DNA of 64,000 nucleotides from Arthrobacter sp. YN (GCF_002224285.1 NZ_CP022436.1:4278001-4342000), one strand, 5' to 3'. Counted from the stretch's first letter, positions 1-9,945 are shown. Notes: generated by a model from the letters alone, not told the origin. A program made the numbers and translations.

Positions 1-60
1 AGAAAGTTCGACGCCGTACGGTTGAGGAAACGAGGTCGGAGCCTTTTGGCGCGGGTCACG

Positions 61-555
61 TCAGTACCCCAGCTTCCGGTCGAGCTCGACGCCTTGCGGA
101 GTTTGGAACATCGCACTGAGGACGTGCGACGAGAGATTGAAAACGATTCGCCCGCCGGAGGGACGATCCCATTCCGCCGAGTCCGTTCCCTCGAAATTCC
201 GCATGGTCGGTTTGCCCCAGCGACCCTCACCTTCGCGGACCATGAGCGTAAAGTTGTCGCCCAGGAATGCAGTGAACTCCGGCGTGACCTGCTTCAGCTC
301 GTCCGAGGTGTCCAGCCTAAGATAATGCAGATGCTTACGTGCCCCGATGGTGGAGACGTCCGGAATGGTGAATCCTGAAACATGATTCATCAAATAGGGA
401 GTGCCGTCTTCCACCTCGATGGACCAGTCAAAACGCTCGACGGCGAGGCGCTGCACCTCGTCCTTTGTCAGAGGCCAGTCAGCGGCAGCCCAGAAGTCCA
501 TAAGGTCGCAGACCTCGGCTGGGGTCATTACTTTCCATGTCACGAGTTCTGTCAT
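61..555 (-). CDS. hypothetical protein, DUF6301-like
   Basis: A 164-residue soluble protein with no signal peptide or membrane segment. The start is placed at the ATG at 555 because a clear GGAGGA ribosome site precedes it; an upstream in-frame ATG at 600 would add 15 Arg-rich residues and has no such site. The sequence is mixed alpha/beta with many aromatic residues and ends in DRKLGY. It vaguely resembles the actinobacterial DUF6301 type, but I am not sure of that. It stands alone, divergent from the next gene. No function can be assigned. Confidence 0.6.
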   Translation of the reverse strand: MTELVTWKVMTPAEVCDLMDFWAAADWPLTKDEVQRLAVERFDWSIEVEDGTPYLMNHVSGFTIPDVSTIGARKHLHYLRLDTSDELKQVTPEFTAFLGDNFTLMVREGEGRWGKPTMRNFEGTDSAEWDRPSGGRIVFNLSSHVLSAMFQTPQGVELDRKLGY

Positions 556-702
556 TTTTCCTCCCCAGGGCCCAGCCTCAGAACGTCGTCGTCTGGGCAT
601 TTCTCCTCAGTGTAAAAGACGAGTCCGACAGTTAATGACACGTGACTATCAATTTCCTGGCGACTGCCACGAGCACGCGCCAGTCGCCCAGTAGCATGCC
701 TT

Positions 703-1278
703 ATGGAATCTTTCACCTGGGCAAAAGCCTCCTCTGATCACCCCGAGAAAACCAAGGTCGCCGTTCTGCTTCCCGGTTCCGGATATCCAGTGGAGGGCCC
801 GGTCCTCTTCTGGGCTGGCGAAATGCTGGGATCTCTGGGCTGGCATGTTCAGGCCGTCCGGTGGACTGCTGACGATTCACCCAGCACTGCTCCACACGAT
901 TTTGCGGCCGCTGCTGCCACGCAGGCTTTTGCTGCCGCACCCGACGCCGATCAACGGTTGATTGTCGCCAAGTCCTTTAGCACTTTGTGTATCCCGTGGG
1001 CCGAGGAAGCTCTCATCCCAGGGATCTGGCTGACACCTCTGCTCACGGATGAGCGGGTCAGAAGCACCATCGGTGCATCGTCGAAGAACGACCTGTTCAT
1101 CGGAGGTTCAAGGGACAAGCTCTGGGACGGAGGACGTAAGTCGGAAACTGCCGGCACGTTCTTTGAGGTGCCGGGGGCCGATCACTCCTTGCAGATTCCC
1201 AATGATTGGCGCGCCTCCCAACAAGTTCAAGCCGAAGTGTTCGCGCGGGTCGAGGCGTTCATCGGGGAACTTCCATGA
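703..1278 (+). CDS. alpha/beta-hydrolase-fold protein
   Basis: A 191-residue protein of the small alpha/beta-hydrolase type. The N-terminal strand is followed by an oxyanion-like LLPGSGYPVEGP segment. The presumed nucleophile elbow reads AKSFST, a degenerate form of G-x-S-x-G, and the C-terminal GADHSL supplies the expected catalytic His after an FIGGSRD acid segment. The order nucleophile-acid-His fits an esterase-like enzyme, but the altered elbow leaves activity uncertain. It is monocistronic and its substrate is unknown. Confidence 0.65.
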   Translation: MESFTWAKASSDHPEKTKVAVLLPGSGYPVEGPVLFWAGEMLGSLGWHVQAVRWTADDSPSTAPHDFAAAAATQAFAAAPDADQRLIVAKSFSTLCIPWAEEALIPGIWLTPLLTDERVRSTIGASSKNDLFIGGSRDKLWDGGRKSETAGTFFEVPGADHSLQIPNDWRASQQVQAEVFARVEAFIGELP

Positions 1279-1688
1279 CAATTCCGTACCAATAATGGTG
1301 CGTTTGGGACACGGGAGAGGTGGCGGGAGTTCCAACAGTGGAGCTGCGAAAGCTCGCTGCGAGGGAGCTCTCACCCGGCTCGGCCAAAGCGTCTACAGGA
1401 TGGATGAAGCACCTGCCGGTGAGCTTGATGAGTATGCACAGGCCGTTGCCCTTGTGGGGGGAAGGCGCTGTCCTAGCCGACGAAGCAGTCCTTGCGGCCA
1501 TCGGCCCACGGGGACGCGGAGTGGACAGCGCTTCTGTGGCCTGTCCGTCATCCAAGCACCCATCCGCTTTGTGGAGAGCCGAGCGGCCGAGGGCGCTTTG
1601 AGGGCCCGGCCTCTTCCCTCAACAGTCATTCTGCTACAGACGAGTACTGGCACCTCTGCTCGGCGATTACTTCCCAAAATCCCCCAGG
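1279..1688. other. gene-poor stretch
   Basis: Overlapping open frames exist on both strands, but none has a convincing ribosome site, a recognisable domain or the composition of its neighbours. I see no RNA gene or repeat here. It may be decayed coding sequence. Confidence 0.4.
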
Positions 1689-1988
1689 TTATGAAAGGGG
1701 GGTGCCATCTGGCCGAAGTCCTCGGTTGAGGTTTTCCTTGTCCTGTTGTTCGGAACGCTTTAGGGCGGGAAGTCGGGACGCTGCGATAGCCACCGGGATG
1801 CACATGGCAACAAATAGGGCAGCCAAAATGAGCACGGGAACCGCGTCGCTCAATGAAGGCCGCGTTGTCAGCGCGAAAACGACGAAGGCTATAACAAGGG
1901 GAACGTTCCAGATCAGGGGCTTGAAGACGTTGAGGTACGTCTCAGTTGTCCGCTTGCTGCGTGGGAAATTATCGTCGCTCGCATTCAC
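1689..1988 (-). CDS. small two-helix membrane protein
   Basis: A 99-residue protein with two hydrophobic segments, about residues 27-42 and 50-70, and a charged C-terminal tail. It starts at GTG with a strong GGAGGGAG site seven bases upstream. Family not recognised. It lies alone between gene-poor stretches and is probably a small inner-membrane protein. Confidence 0.5.
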   Translation of the reverse strand: MNASDDNFPRSKRTTETYLNVFKPLIWNVPLVIAFVVFALTTRPSLSDAVPVLILAALFVAMCIPVAIAASRLPALKRSEQQDKENLNRGLRPDGTPLS

Positions 1989-2161
1989 GGCAATCTCCCT
2001 CCAAGTCGTTTGAGGTCATCCGAATCTCTCCCAGTGCCGGGTAGGTAAACATGGTATGCCCCCCTTCTGGAACTTCCGAGAAAGGGATCCCTAATGGCAC
2101 GGTTCCTGAACGGCGTAATGGATTTCCGGCCGCGCAAAAAACATGTCCGTTAGACGATCCC

Positions 2162-2614
2162 TCAGCGCACGCTGGACTCGAAATCCGATGGCAAGTTCGC
2201 CCCGCTAACGGATCGAGTTCCTAGCCATCCGTGAAGTATGAGCACAAGCGCGGCGCCTGACAGCAACCCGTCAGCGATTCCGGCGGGCAAGAGGAAAATC
2301 ATGAGCACGAGCGTGACTGCGCAGTTGACGAGTGACAGTGCCAGGCCCCAAAGGCGGCCTCTCCAGAGGGCAATGCCCCCAGTCACCCGGAGAGCAGCGA
2401 AGACTCCACTCATCGTCATCATGAGATAGAGGTTGTCCTGCAGGTATGGCAGGGCGAATATATGTGCGTTCCGGGTAATGACATCCTGGGTGACCCCTAG
2501 GGCTAGGAGCACTAAGAGTCCGATGAACACCAAGCCCTCCATCAGGACACCCTGTGCGATAAGCAACCCTGCTGCACCGCGGAGCTCTCTGGTCGACCGT
2601 GATGGCTTTTGCAC
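2162..2614 (-). CDS. hypothetical four-helix membrane protein
   Basis: A 150-residue protein with about four hydrophobic helices, near residues 13-42, 60-82, 88-110 and 112-130, joined by short basic loops. It starts at GTG without an obvious ribosome site, so the start is uncertain; Met25 is an alternative. Family not recognised. It reads in the same direction as the next membrane protein upstream, about 210 bases away, but there is no functional link in sequence. Confidence 0.5.
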   Translation of the reverse strand: MQKPSRSTRELRGAAGLLIAQGVLMEGLVFIGLLVLLALGVTQDVITRNAHIFALPYLQDNLYLMMTMSGVFAALRVTGGIALWRGRLWGLALSLVNCAVTLVLMIFLLPAGIADGLLSGAALVLILHGWLGTRSVSGANLPSDFESSVR

Positions 2615-2828
2615 TGCAGGAGTCTATCAGCGCCCTATTCGGGTACTTCCGAAGCGCCGCGCCCGCCCAGTACTGACGCCCGATAGGTGGTCCCCCACCG
2701 GCCGCCACGTCGTTGGCGCTGCGCCACCGACCCCAATCTTTAGGGTTGAGGCTGCCCGCCTTCTCCAACCGGTTCGTCAGGGCGAAGGTCCCAAGGCAGG
2801 CCCATTGGGATCAGGTGTGGGTATCCAA

Positions 2829-3242
2829 CTAGCCGCCCGCCAGCCGCCCCTCCTGATGCTGCCGCCAGGACATCAATGCGAGCGCGTACAACAGGCCGCG
2901 GGCCACGCCGAACAACCAAGGGAAAGGCAGGTCGAAGCCTATCCAGAACACTGCTTCCACAGGCAGGAGGACTAGCCCAAGAACCAGCCCGGACTTGCGC
3001 CCCCTCCACGCCAGCCAAGCCGCCCACGACGCAACCAGCACTACACCAAGGAACGCAATGAGCAGCGCCACGAAGGTCCAGCTTTGCAGGCCGTCCCATG
3101 GACCCGCGTACATCGGGAACAGGTCCATGAACATCGGCAGGTACCCGTTCTGTAGGAGGTAGATGCCGACTGGAATAGCCGGGATCCCGAATGCTGCAGC
3201 GTAAATCCACGTCAGCACGGCCGCTACACGCGCTTTCCGCAT
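2829..3242 (-). CDS. hypothetical multi-pass membrane protein
   Basis: A protein of about 137 residues with roughly four membrane helices (a hydrophobic N-terminal segment after MRKARV, one near residues 58-80, one near 87-104 and one near 110-125). The start is set at 3242 because GAGGAAG precedes it; an in-frame ATG nine codons upstream is less well served. Family not recognised. Confidence 0.5.
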   Translation of the reverse strand: MRKARVAAVLTWIYAAAFGIPAIPVGIYLLQNGYLPMFMDLFPMYAGPWDGLQSWTFVALLIAFLGVVLVASWAAWLAWRGRKSGLVLGLVLLPVEAVFWIGFDLPFPWLFGVARGLLYALALMSWRQHQEGRLAGG

Positions 3243-3662
3243 AGGCTTCCTCGTTTCGGCCCGCCCCAAGCATTTCCGGCTGCCAGAGGAGCCGGTTACA
3301 ACCAGTGTGGAGCAGGGCGTTCCTCGACGGAAGCGGCCAGCGATTTCGATCTTAGGAACACTCCTGGCTCCAAAGGATTCCTACAGATATCAAGTTCTGA
3401 CCGGTCCGCCAGGGCAAAGTCCTGTACGTCCACTGATTGATGTCGGATTATGGGTTTCAGGGCGCCCAAACTGCATACAAGAGCGGGAAGACCCTCAACT
3501 ACCAGAAACACCGTCCGGCCCCGGGACGGAATAGTTATACCGACGCTCGATCCCCCGGGGTCTGGGCACGTCCATCGAAAAGACGGAACCGCCGTCACCA
3601 TGCTCCTGTTCCTTGCTGGCTCTTCGACGGCAGCCAGCGAGATGAATGGAAGCCCTCGCGGC
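3243..3662. other. gene-poor intergenic stretch
   Basis: About 420 bases between a membrane-protein gene and the end of the sugar operon. The open frames here look like shadows, with no ribosome sites or recognisable domains. No convincing T-tailed hairpin was found after thuA. Confidence 0.4.
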
Positions 3663-4412
3663 CTACGACCCTTCGAACCACTCCCGCGCCGGATTGGAAA
3701 CCTCGGGCGCCTCACGGAAGACACCAGGCTGGGCAACCCAGCCGACACCGTTCGCGATCACCTTCTGGATCTGCGGCTGGTGGTACACCGGGTATTCCTG
3801 GTCGCCGGGGCTGAAGTAGAAGATCCGGCCCTTGCCGCGCGAGAACGTCACGCCGGAGCGGAACACCTCTCCCCCGGTAAACGAGCTGATGAAGATAAGG
3901 TCATCGGGCTCGGGAATGTCGAACAGTTCGCCGTACATTTCCTGCTGCGGAATCACGATCGGGCTCTCGATACCTGCCGCGATGGGGTGAGACGGCTTGA
4001 CCGTCCATACGAGCTCACGTTCGCCCTCGTTGCGCCATTTCAGCGAGCACGTGGTCCCCAACAATCGAGTGAAGATCTTGGCGAAGTGCCCGGAGTGAAG
4101 CACCACCAGGCCCATGCCACCCAGCACGTGGCGCTGCACGCGATCCACCACTTCGTCACTGACTTCCTGATGCGCGATGTGCCCCCACCACAGCAGCACG
4201 TCGGTCTGCTCCAGCACCTCTTCAGAGAGTCCGTGCTCGGGATCGGCGAGTGTCGCCGTCGAGATTTCGGAGTCCGGGAAGAAACCGCGCAGTCCGGCAG
4301 CAATGGCGCCGTGGATCCCTTCGGGGTACATCTCGCCGATCGTGGCGGGCTCGTTGCGGGCCTCGTGCACGCCTTCGTTCCAGACGACAATCTTCAATTT
4401 CGAATCAGACAT
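3663..4412 (-). CDS. thuA: ThuA-like trehalose-utilisation family protein
   Basis: A 249-residue protein of the ThuA family, which has a class I glutamine-amidotransferase-like fold. Visible marks are the N-terminal [10 protein letters not shown] strand, the VLLWWGH segment, [11 protein letters not shown], and the C-terminal [17 protein letters not shown] block typical of the family. ThuA proteins act with a Gfo/Idh/MocA dehydrogenase (ThuB) in disaccharide use, where the pair is implicated in keto-sugar chemistry. The start at 4412 (MSDSKLK) lies one base after the stop of the dehydrogenase gene, so the two are co-translated. It is the last gene of the LacI-controlled operon. Confidence 0.85.
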   Translation of the reverse strand: MSDSKLKIVVWNEGVHEARNEPATIGEMYPEGIHGAIAAGLRGFFPDSEISTATLADPEHGLSEEVLEQTDVLLWWGHIAHQEVSDEVVDRVQRHVLGGMGLVVLHSGHFAKIFTRLLGTTCSLKWRNEGERELVWTVKPSHPIAAGIESPIVIPQQEMYGELFDIPEPDDLIFISSFTGGEVFRSGVTFSRGKGRIFYFSPGDQEYPVYHQPQIQKVIANGVGWVAQPGVFREAPEVSNPAREWFEGS

Positions 4413-4413
4413 T

Positions 4414-5517
4414 TCAGAGCACCACTTCACGTTGTTCGAGGGCGGATTTGTAGCAAGCGTCGAGCACCAGGGCGCGGCTCAAGGCAAGGGACCCGTCATG
4501 GCTTCCCCACACAGTCTCGCCGCCGCGCACGGCGGCAACGAAGTCGTCGACGACGGCCTGGTGGGCCCGTCCAGGTTCGGCCACCACCTCGAAGTCGGCG
4601 TTTTCGCCGTCCTTCTCGGTGAAGACATGAACGTCCGCCACCGGGTTCTCGGAGGCGCCGACCGAGCGCAAGTCCGCGCCGCCGTCGGTCCCGTAAACGG
4701 TGAAGTCCATCAGGTCCCGCTCGTCGCGGTAGGTGGCCCAGCCCGCTTCCAGGATCAAAGTACCGCCCCCTTCCAGCCGGATGAACGCCGAAGCGAAGTC
4801 TTCCACTTCAAACTTATGACTCGAGTTCGAAGCTGTGTAGCGGGCGTTTCCTCCGAGGCCGCGTGGGCCGAGTTCGGAATGGGTCGACGCCGAGACGGCC
4901 AGCACCTTGGGCTCGCCGAGGAGGTGCAGCGAGTAGTCCAGGACGTGCACGCCGATGTCAGCCAGCGGACCACCCCCGGCGAGTTCCGGGTTGGTGAACC
5001 AGCTGCCCAGCATCGGAATGCCCTGCCTGCGGAGCCAAGACGCCTTGGCGTAGTACGGGCGACCCAGCGTCCCGGCGTCGATCACTTCCTTGAGCGCCTG
5101 GATGTCGCCGCGGCGGCGGTGGTTGAACGCGACGTCCAGCACGCGGCCGGCCTTACGGGCGGCGTCCACCATCTGTTGACCCTCGACGGCGTTACGCGCC
5201 AACGGCTTTTCGCTCAGCACATGCAGTCCGCGCTCGAGCGAGGCAATGGCGATCGGTGCGTGCAGGAACGTCGGCACGGCGACGCTGACGGCGTCGAGGC
5301 CTTCGAGCTCGATCAGGTCCTCCCACCGGGCGAACGCGTGGGGAATGCTGTACTCCTCCTTCAGCTGGGCAAGAAGGTCAGCTTCCATCCCCGCGACGGC
5401 GACTATTTCGACGCCGTCGATATTGCTGTACGCCTTGAGGTGCTGCTGGCCGGCCCAACCGATGCCCACAACTCCCACCTTGAGGGTTGCGGACGGGGCC
5501 TGCTGCTGAATGCTCAC
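4414..5517 (-). CDS. Gfo/Idh/MocA family oxidoreductase (ThuB-like)
   Basis: A 367-residue NAD(P)-dependent sugar dehydrogenase. The Rossmann motif GVVGIGWAG is near the N-terminus, the family EKPLA motif with its conserved Lys follows, then a C-terminal beta-sheet dimerisation domain with [13 protein letters not shown]. The start is the GTG at 5517, preceded by AGGA, rather than a distant ATG that adds about 40 unlikely residues. It lies between the permease gene and thuA. The likely substrate is a sugar or keto-sugar imported by the adjacent ABC transporter; which one cannot be read from sequence. Confidence 0.88.
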   Translation of the reverse strand: MSIQQQAPSATLKVGVVGIGWAGQQHLKAYSNIDGVEIVAVAGMEADLLAQLKEEYSIPHAFARWEDLIELEGLDAVSVAVPTFLHAPIAIASLERGLHVLSEKPLARNAVEGQQMVDAARKAGRVLDVAFNHRRRGDIQALKEVIDAGTLGRPYYAKASWLRRQGIPMLGSWFTNPELAGGGPLADIGVHVLDYSLHLLGEPKVLAVSASTHSELGPRGLGGNARYTASNSSHKFEVEDFASAFIRLEGGGTLILEAGWATYRDERDLMDFTVYGTDGGADLRSVGASENPVADVHVFTEKDGENADFEVVAEPGRAHQAVVDDFVAAVRGGETVWGSHDGSLALSRALVLDACYKSALEQREVVL

Positions 5518-5582
5518 GTTATTCCTGTTCTTTCTGGGGTTTCTTAGAGTCTGTGAGGGGTTTGGGGACTTCGTGACGGGGC

Positions 5583-6485
5583 CTAGCCCTTGACCGCGCC
5601 GGCCGTCATGCCGGAAACGATGCGCTTCTGGCACACGAGCACCAGGATCACGAGCGGGATGGTGATGATCACCGACGCTGCGCTGATGGTGCCGAGGGGT
5701 TGGTCGAACTCGCTGGTGCCGCTGAAGAACGCAATCGCGACCGGGACCGGACGGGCTTCCGGCGAGGTGGTCAGGGTGACGGCCAGGAGGAATTCGTTCC
5801 AGACCGAGATGAACACCAGGATCGCCGTCGTCGCCAGACCAGGGACCGCCAGCGGAAGGATGACCTTGCGGAAGGCGACAAACGGTGTGGCGCCATCCAT
5901 GTACGCGGATTCCTCCAGTTCACGCGGAATCTCCTTGAAGAAGGACGTCAGCGTGTAGATCGCCAGCGGCAACGCGAACGTCAGCTTCGGGATGATGAGG
6001 CCCAGCAATGTGTCGTACAAGCCGATCTCACGCCAGATGGAGAACATCGGGGCCGCGATGGCGATGGCCGGGAACGTGGTGACCGAGAGGATCAGCGTCA
6101 GGATCATCGCCTTGCGGCGCATCTTCAATCGCGCCAGCGCGTACGCGGCGAAGGATGCGAACACCAGCGCCACTGTTGTAGTCACGACGGCGATAATCAC
6201 CGAGTTGCGCAAGGCCAGGAGGAACTCGGGGTTCTGGAAGACCACCTGATAGTTCTCGAGTGTCGGCTGGCTCGGGAAGAGCTCGCCTTGGGACAGGCTC
6301 GCGCCCTTCTTGAGCGAGGTGTTGACCAGCCAGTAGAACGGGATGAGCGAGAAGCCCATGACCGCCACGACGAACACCCACACCATGGGGTGCAGTTTCG
6401 CTTCCCCACGCAAGCGGCGACGTTTCGGCGCCTTGGCGCGCGTGGCGAGTTCCGCCGTCGGGCGTTCTGCAGTCAGCGTGCTCAT
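5583..6485 (-). CDS. carbohydrate ABC transporter permease (MalG type)
   Basis: A 300-residue inner-membrane permease of the CUT1 family with six expected helices. The EAA loop (ELEESAYMDGATPFVAFRKV) docks to the ATPase. It starts at ATG 6485 with GGAGGA upstream and overlaps the stop of the previous permease by four bases (ATGA), a sign of translational coupling. No ATP-binding subunit is encoded nearby, so a shared MsiK-like ATPase elsewhere probably energises it; that is known for related actinobacterial systems but is inference here. Confidence 0.92.
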   Translation of the reverse strand: MSTLTAERPTAELATRAKAPKRRRLRGEAKLHPMVWVFVVAVMGFSLIPFYWLVNTSLKKGASLSQGELFPSQPTLENYQVVFQNPEFLLALRNSVIIAVVTTTVALVFASFAAYALARLKMRRKAMILTLILSVTTFPAIAIAAPMFSIWREIGLYDTLLGLIIPKLTFALPLAIYTLTSFFKEIPRELEESAYMDGATPFVAFRKVILPLAVPGLATTAILVFISVWNEFLLAVTLTTSPEARPVPVAIAFFSGTSEFDQPLGTISAASVIITIPLVILVLVCQKRIVSGMTAGAVKG

Positions 6486-7438
6486 TGTTCCTCCTTCGCG
6501 ACGTCGCGGATGTTGCCGCCGGCGAAGCGGACGTAGATGACCGAGACCACCATGACGGTGAGGAAGGTCAGGATGGACAGCGCCGAGCCTTCGCCCACCA
6601 GCCGGTTTTCGCGCAGTTGCGTGTAGGCGAGCATGGACATGGATTCGGTGCCGTTGGCGCCGCGGGTGAGGACGAACGGCAGGTCGAAGACGCGGAGGGC
6701 ATCCATGGTGCGGAAGATCGCGGCGAGGACGATCGCCGGACGCAGGAGCGGCAGGGTGATGTTCACGAAGGTCTGCCATTTGCTGGCGCCATCGAGTTCC
6801 GCGGCCTCGTACGTTTCGGCGGAGATGACCTGCAGGCCGGCCAGGATGATGAGCGCCGCGAAGGGCGTGGTCTTCCAGACGTCGGCCATGACGATCACGG
6901 CCATCGCGTAGCCGTGCTCGCCGAGCCAGACGACGTCGCCGCCCGGCAGTCCCAGCGTGGAGAGGACGTTGGTGACCAGGCCCATGTTGGGCTGGAACAT
7001 CGTCTGCCAAGTGATGGCGCTGACCACGGTGATGATCGCGTACGGCAGCAGCACCACGGTGCGCAGAACGGCGCGGCCCTTGAACGCGAGGTTGAGCAGG
7101 AGCGCCATGGCCGTGCCGAGAATGAGTTCCAAGCTCACAGAGAGGCCCGCGAAGAGGAACGTCTGGCCGAACGCAGCCCACCACTCTTGGCTAGCGAGGG
7201 CGTTGATGTAGTTTTCCAGGCCGACAAAGCGGGACAGGCCGGCCGTGCGGACGCTGTACTGGTTCAGCGAGAGCCAGATCGCGTAGCCGATGGGGACCGC
7301 CGCCACCAGCGCCATGATGACCAGCGACGGGGCGGTCATGCGGAACGCGAGCTTGCGTTCGGCGCGGTCGCGGCCGCTTACAGGGCGGGCCGGCGCGCCG
7401 CTTGGGCTGCGGCCCGGCAGGAGTGTCTTGAGGGCCAT
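6482..7438 (-). CDS. carbohydrate ABC transporter permease (MalF type)
   Basis: A 318-residue partner permease. A basic cytoplasmic N-terminus precedes six membrane helices, and the EAA-type loop reads TYEAAELDGASKWQTF, the ATPase contact. It begins two bases after the stop of the binding-protein gene and ends in a four-base overlap with the second permease, giving a tight operon. It would pair with the MalG-type permease as the membrane channel for an oligosaccharide. Confidence 0.92.
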   Translation of the reverse strand: MALKTLLPGRSPSGAPARPVSGRDRAERKLAFRMTAPSLVIMALVAAVPIGYAIWLSLNQYSVRTAGLSRFVGLENYINALASQEWWAAFGQTFLFAGLSVSLELILGTAMALLLNLAFKGRAVLRTVVLLPYAIITVVSAITWQTMFQPNMGLVTNVLSTLGLPGGDVVWLGEHGYAMAVIVMADVWKTTPFAALIILAGLQVISAETYEAAELDGASKWQTFVNITLPLLRPAIVLAAIFRTMDALRVFDLPFVLTRGANGTESMSMLAYTQLRENRLVGEGSALSILTFLTVMVVSVIYVRFAGGNIRDVAKEEQ

Positions 7439-7440
7439 GA

Positions 7441-8748
7441 CTAGAAGCTCGCCTTGGCGGTGGTGATTTCGTCAGCCATCTTCTTCACGGCTTCTTCGGT
7501 GGAGGCGGTGCCGGAGAGGACGGCGTAGACGTTCTTGTAGATCGCCTGCGAGATCTGCGGGTAGACCGGGGAGATTGGGCGCGGCTTGGCACCCTTCACC
7601 GAAGCGAGGAGTTCCGTGGCGAACGGCATCTTCTGCAGTACCGCGGGGTCAGAGTAGGCGGCTTCGTTCACGGGTGCCTGTGAGTAGTCCATGGCCACGT
7701 GCTTCTGCCAGTCCGGGGTGGTGGCGAAGTCGATGAACGCGACAGCCCCAGCCTGGTTGGTGGAGTGTGCCGAGATCGCGAGGTTCCAGCCGCCGAGCAC
7801 GCCGGAGGCCTTGCCGCCTTCCCATGCGGGCAGCGGCGCGACGGCGAAGCTGGACGCCAGCGGTGTCGCGTTGAGCAGCCGGTACACGTGCGGCCAGTTG
7901 CGCTGGTATCCAAAGTCGCCGGACTCGTAGGCGAGGCGGGCCGGGTCTTCGTTGTAGGTGAGGACGGCGCGATCGGCTGAGCCGTTCTTGAGGCCGTCGC
8001 TCATGAAGTTCAGGACGTCGCGGGTTTCCTTGGAGTCGATTTTTACGTCGCCTTGGTCGTTGAGGACTTCGCCGCCTGCGCTGTAGAGCATTTCGAGGAA
8101 GTTCACCGTGAGGCCCTCGTACTGCTTGCCCTGGTAGACGTAGCCGTTGCCGGGAGCTTTGGCGGCTTCTGCGTAGAGCTGCTGCCAGGATTCGGGCTTG
8201 GCTACCTTGTCCTTCTGGTAGTAGATCAGCCCGGCGTTGGTGAAGAACGGCGAGCCCCAGTACTTGTCCTGGTACTTGGTGGTTTCCACAGTGGAGGGGA
8301 TGAGTCGGTCCTTGTTGGCCTCCACCAGTTTGGTCTGGTCCAGCAGCCAACCCTGGGAGGCGAACTCGGAGGTCCAGATGACGTCCGTGACGAAGAGGTC
8401 GCACTCAGTGGACTTGCCCTCGAGCCGCTGCACAATCTGCGTGCGGGCCTCATCCGTGGTGGCGCCGATCTCGGTGTACTTGGCCGTGACCTTGCCATTC
8501 GCCTGGGTGAACGCCTCCGCCGTTCCCTTGTAGATGCCGCTCGCGTCCTTGACGCCGCAGATGTTCACGGCACCGCTGGCATTAGCGCCCGACGCCGGAT
8601 CGGCAGCTGCCGCTTGCTCGGCACCTTGGGGTGCCGCTCCCCCGCCGCAGGCGCTGAGGAGGAGGGCTGCGGCGATTGCGGTTGCCGCCAGTGCTTTTCG
8701 GTTTGTGGCTTTGTTCTGGAGCGGTAGAGCAGGTCGGTTCAAGTCCAC
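7441..8748 (-). CDS. extracellular solute-binding lipoprotein of the sugar ABC transporter
   Basis: A 435-residue family 1 substrate-binding protein. The N-terminus has basic residues, a hydrophobic stretch and the lipobox LLSAC, so it is expected to be lipid-anchored outside the membrane. The body has typical binding-protein segments such as WTSEFASQGWL, YYQKDKV and GGWNLAIS. It starts at GTG with AAAGGAG six bases upstream. It is the first transporter gene after the operator region and captures the sugar for the two permeases downstream. Confidence 0.92.
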   Translation of the reverse strand: MDLNRPALPLQNKATNRKALAATAIAAALLLSACGGGAAPQGAEQAAAADPASGANASGAVNICGVKDASGIYKGTAEAFTQANGKVTAKYTEIGATTDEARTQIVQRLEGKSTECDLFVTDVIWTSEFASQGWLLDQTKLVEANKDRLIPSTVETTKYQDKYWGSPFFTNAGLIYYQKDKVAKPESWQQLYAEAAKAPGNGYVYQGKQYEGLTVNFLEMLYSAGGEVLNDQGDVKIDSKETRDVLNFMSDGLKNGSADRAVLTYNEDPARLAYESGDFGYQRNWPHVYRLLNATPLASSFAVAPLPAWEGGKASGVLGGWNLAISAHSTNQAGAVAFIDFATTPDWQKHVAMDYSQAPVNEAAYSDPAVLQKMPFATELLASVKGAKPRPISPVYPQISQAIYKNVYAVLSGTASTEEAVKKMADEITTAKASF

Positions 8749-8850
8749 AAGTGGCTCCTTTGGTGGCTGTGGGTGAGTGGCGTTCAGTGCGCGATTTGGC
8801 TGTACCGCGTGCTGAGGGTGGCTTCTTTGCCGGTGTTCTTATTTGATTCG

Positions 8851-8909
8851 TGGAATCGATTCCAAATGTGTTCAAAAGAATCGGCCTCGCGGCCGTGGAA
8901 TCGATTCCA
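8851..8909. promoter_or_regulatory. two identical LacI-type operators
   Basis: The perfect 14-bp palindrome TGGAATCGATTCCA occurs at 8851-8864 and again at 8896-8909, 45 bp apart, just upstream of the solute-binding protein gene. The central CG and the symmetric arms are typical of LacI-family sites. The adjacent LacI-type regulator is the obvious binder; two sites allow looping or cooperative repression of the sugar operon. Confidence 0.85.
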
Positions 8910-8949
8910 AAGTAGTGTGACAGGGACCACGGAGGGCTGTCAACCCTCT

Positions 8950-9945
8950 TTATTTGGTGGAGTCTCGGATGACGAGTTCGTGCGGGAGGAAAGTTCTCCC
9001 CTTGCGATGTGAGCCCTCGACGGTCATCCGCTCCAGGAGTTCAGCGAACGCGACTCGGCCCATTTCGTAGGCCGGCTGTCGGACCGTGGTGAGCTCCGGG
9101 ACGCACATCTCTGCTTGGGCCGAGTCGTCGAAACCTGCCACGGCGATGTCTTGTGGAACTCGGAGTCCGGCATCCGTGAGTTCCCGAACGCACCCGGCGG
9201 CGACGACATCGGTCCCGCAGAAAACGGCGTCAGGGCGGTCTTTTGCTTTGAGAAGCTTCTTGGCGAGCGTGCGGCCGGCGTGGAAGCCGAAGTTGCCTTC
9301 GCCGAACAGGATCTGGTCTGGTTCAAGACCCGCTTCCGCGAGTGCCTGACGGAATCCTTCTTCGCGCAGCCGGCCGGAGCGGGCACCCCTATGGGCGAGC
9401 ATGGCCAGCTTCTTGGCGCCCGTGTCGATCAGGTGCTTGGTGATGTCGTAGGCAGCTTGGCGGTCATCTATTGACACCCCGAAAGCCGCCTCCGCGTCGA
9501 CGATTTCGCAGACCTGAACGACGCTCATTTGCTCCGCGACCGTGTTGACGTCGTCGTCCGGCATCGTCGGGGAAAACAGCACTAGCCCATCCACAGATCC
9601 GTTCCGCAGCATGTCCACCAGTTGCTGTTCGCGGTCGAGGTCTCCGTCAGTCGCTGCGATAAGGCTGACGTAGCCCGAGTCTGCCGCCGCGTCGCCGACA
9701 CCTCGGAAGACTTCGCTGATGACCAGCGAGTCCAGGTTCTTCGCGAGCGCGAGGACCCGCATTGTTCGGTCTCTTCTTAGGTCTCGCGCTGAGGCGAGCG
9801 GACGGTAGCTGAGCTCCCGGATTGCCGCGTTGACCTTCTCCTTGGCAGCATCACTGACAGCCGAGCTTCCGTTCAAGACACGCGAAACCGTGCCTACGGA
9901 AACACCCGCAGTCTTCGCGACATCCTGCACTGTCGGCCGACTCAT
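8950..9945 (-). CDS. LacI-family transcriptional regulator
   Basis: A 331-residue regulator. The N-terminal LacI helix-turn-helix and hinge read TVQDVAKTAGVSVGTVSRVLNG, split here by its turn, with the minor-groove-binding RPLASARDLR hinge near residue 55. The periplasmic-binding-protein-like effector domain follows, with SIDDRQAAYD and VAGFDDS segments. The start is ATG 9945 with GGAAGGA upstream; the longer frame to 10044 has no support. It lies directly upstream of the sugar operon and should repress it until the sugar or a derivative binds. Confidence 0.93.
   Translation of the reverse strand: MSRPTVQDVAKTAGVSVGTVSRVLNGSSAVSDAAKEKVNAAIRELSYRPLASARDLRRDRTMRVLALAKNLDSLVISEVFRGVGDAAADSGYVSLIAATDGDLDREQQLVDMLRNGSVDGLVLFSPTMPDDDVNTVAEQMSVVQVCEIVDAEAAFGVSIDDRQAAYDITKHLIDTGAKKLAMLAHRGARSGRLREEGFRQALAEAGLEPDQILFGEGNFGFHAGRTLAKKLLKAKDRPDAVFCGTDVVAAGCVRELTDAGLRVPQDIAVAGFDDSAQAEMCVPELTTVRQPAYEMGRVAFAELLERMTVEGSHRKGRTFLPHELVIRDSTK

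Noticed and set aside
3450..4622. A 390-codon plus-strand frame opposite thuA
   Set aside because: Antisense to clear ThuA and dehydrogenase genes; Arg-rich and without motifs.
5583..7184. A 533-codon frame that would fuse two permeases
   Set aside because: The upstream half is a shadow of the MalF-type permease in another frame; the MalG-type gene has its own start at 6485 with a strong ribosome site.
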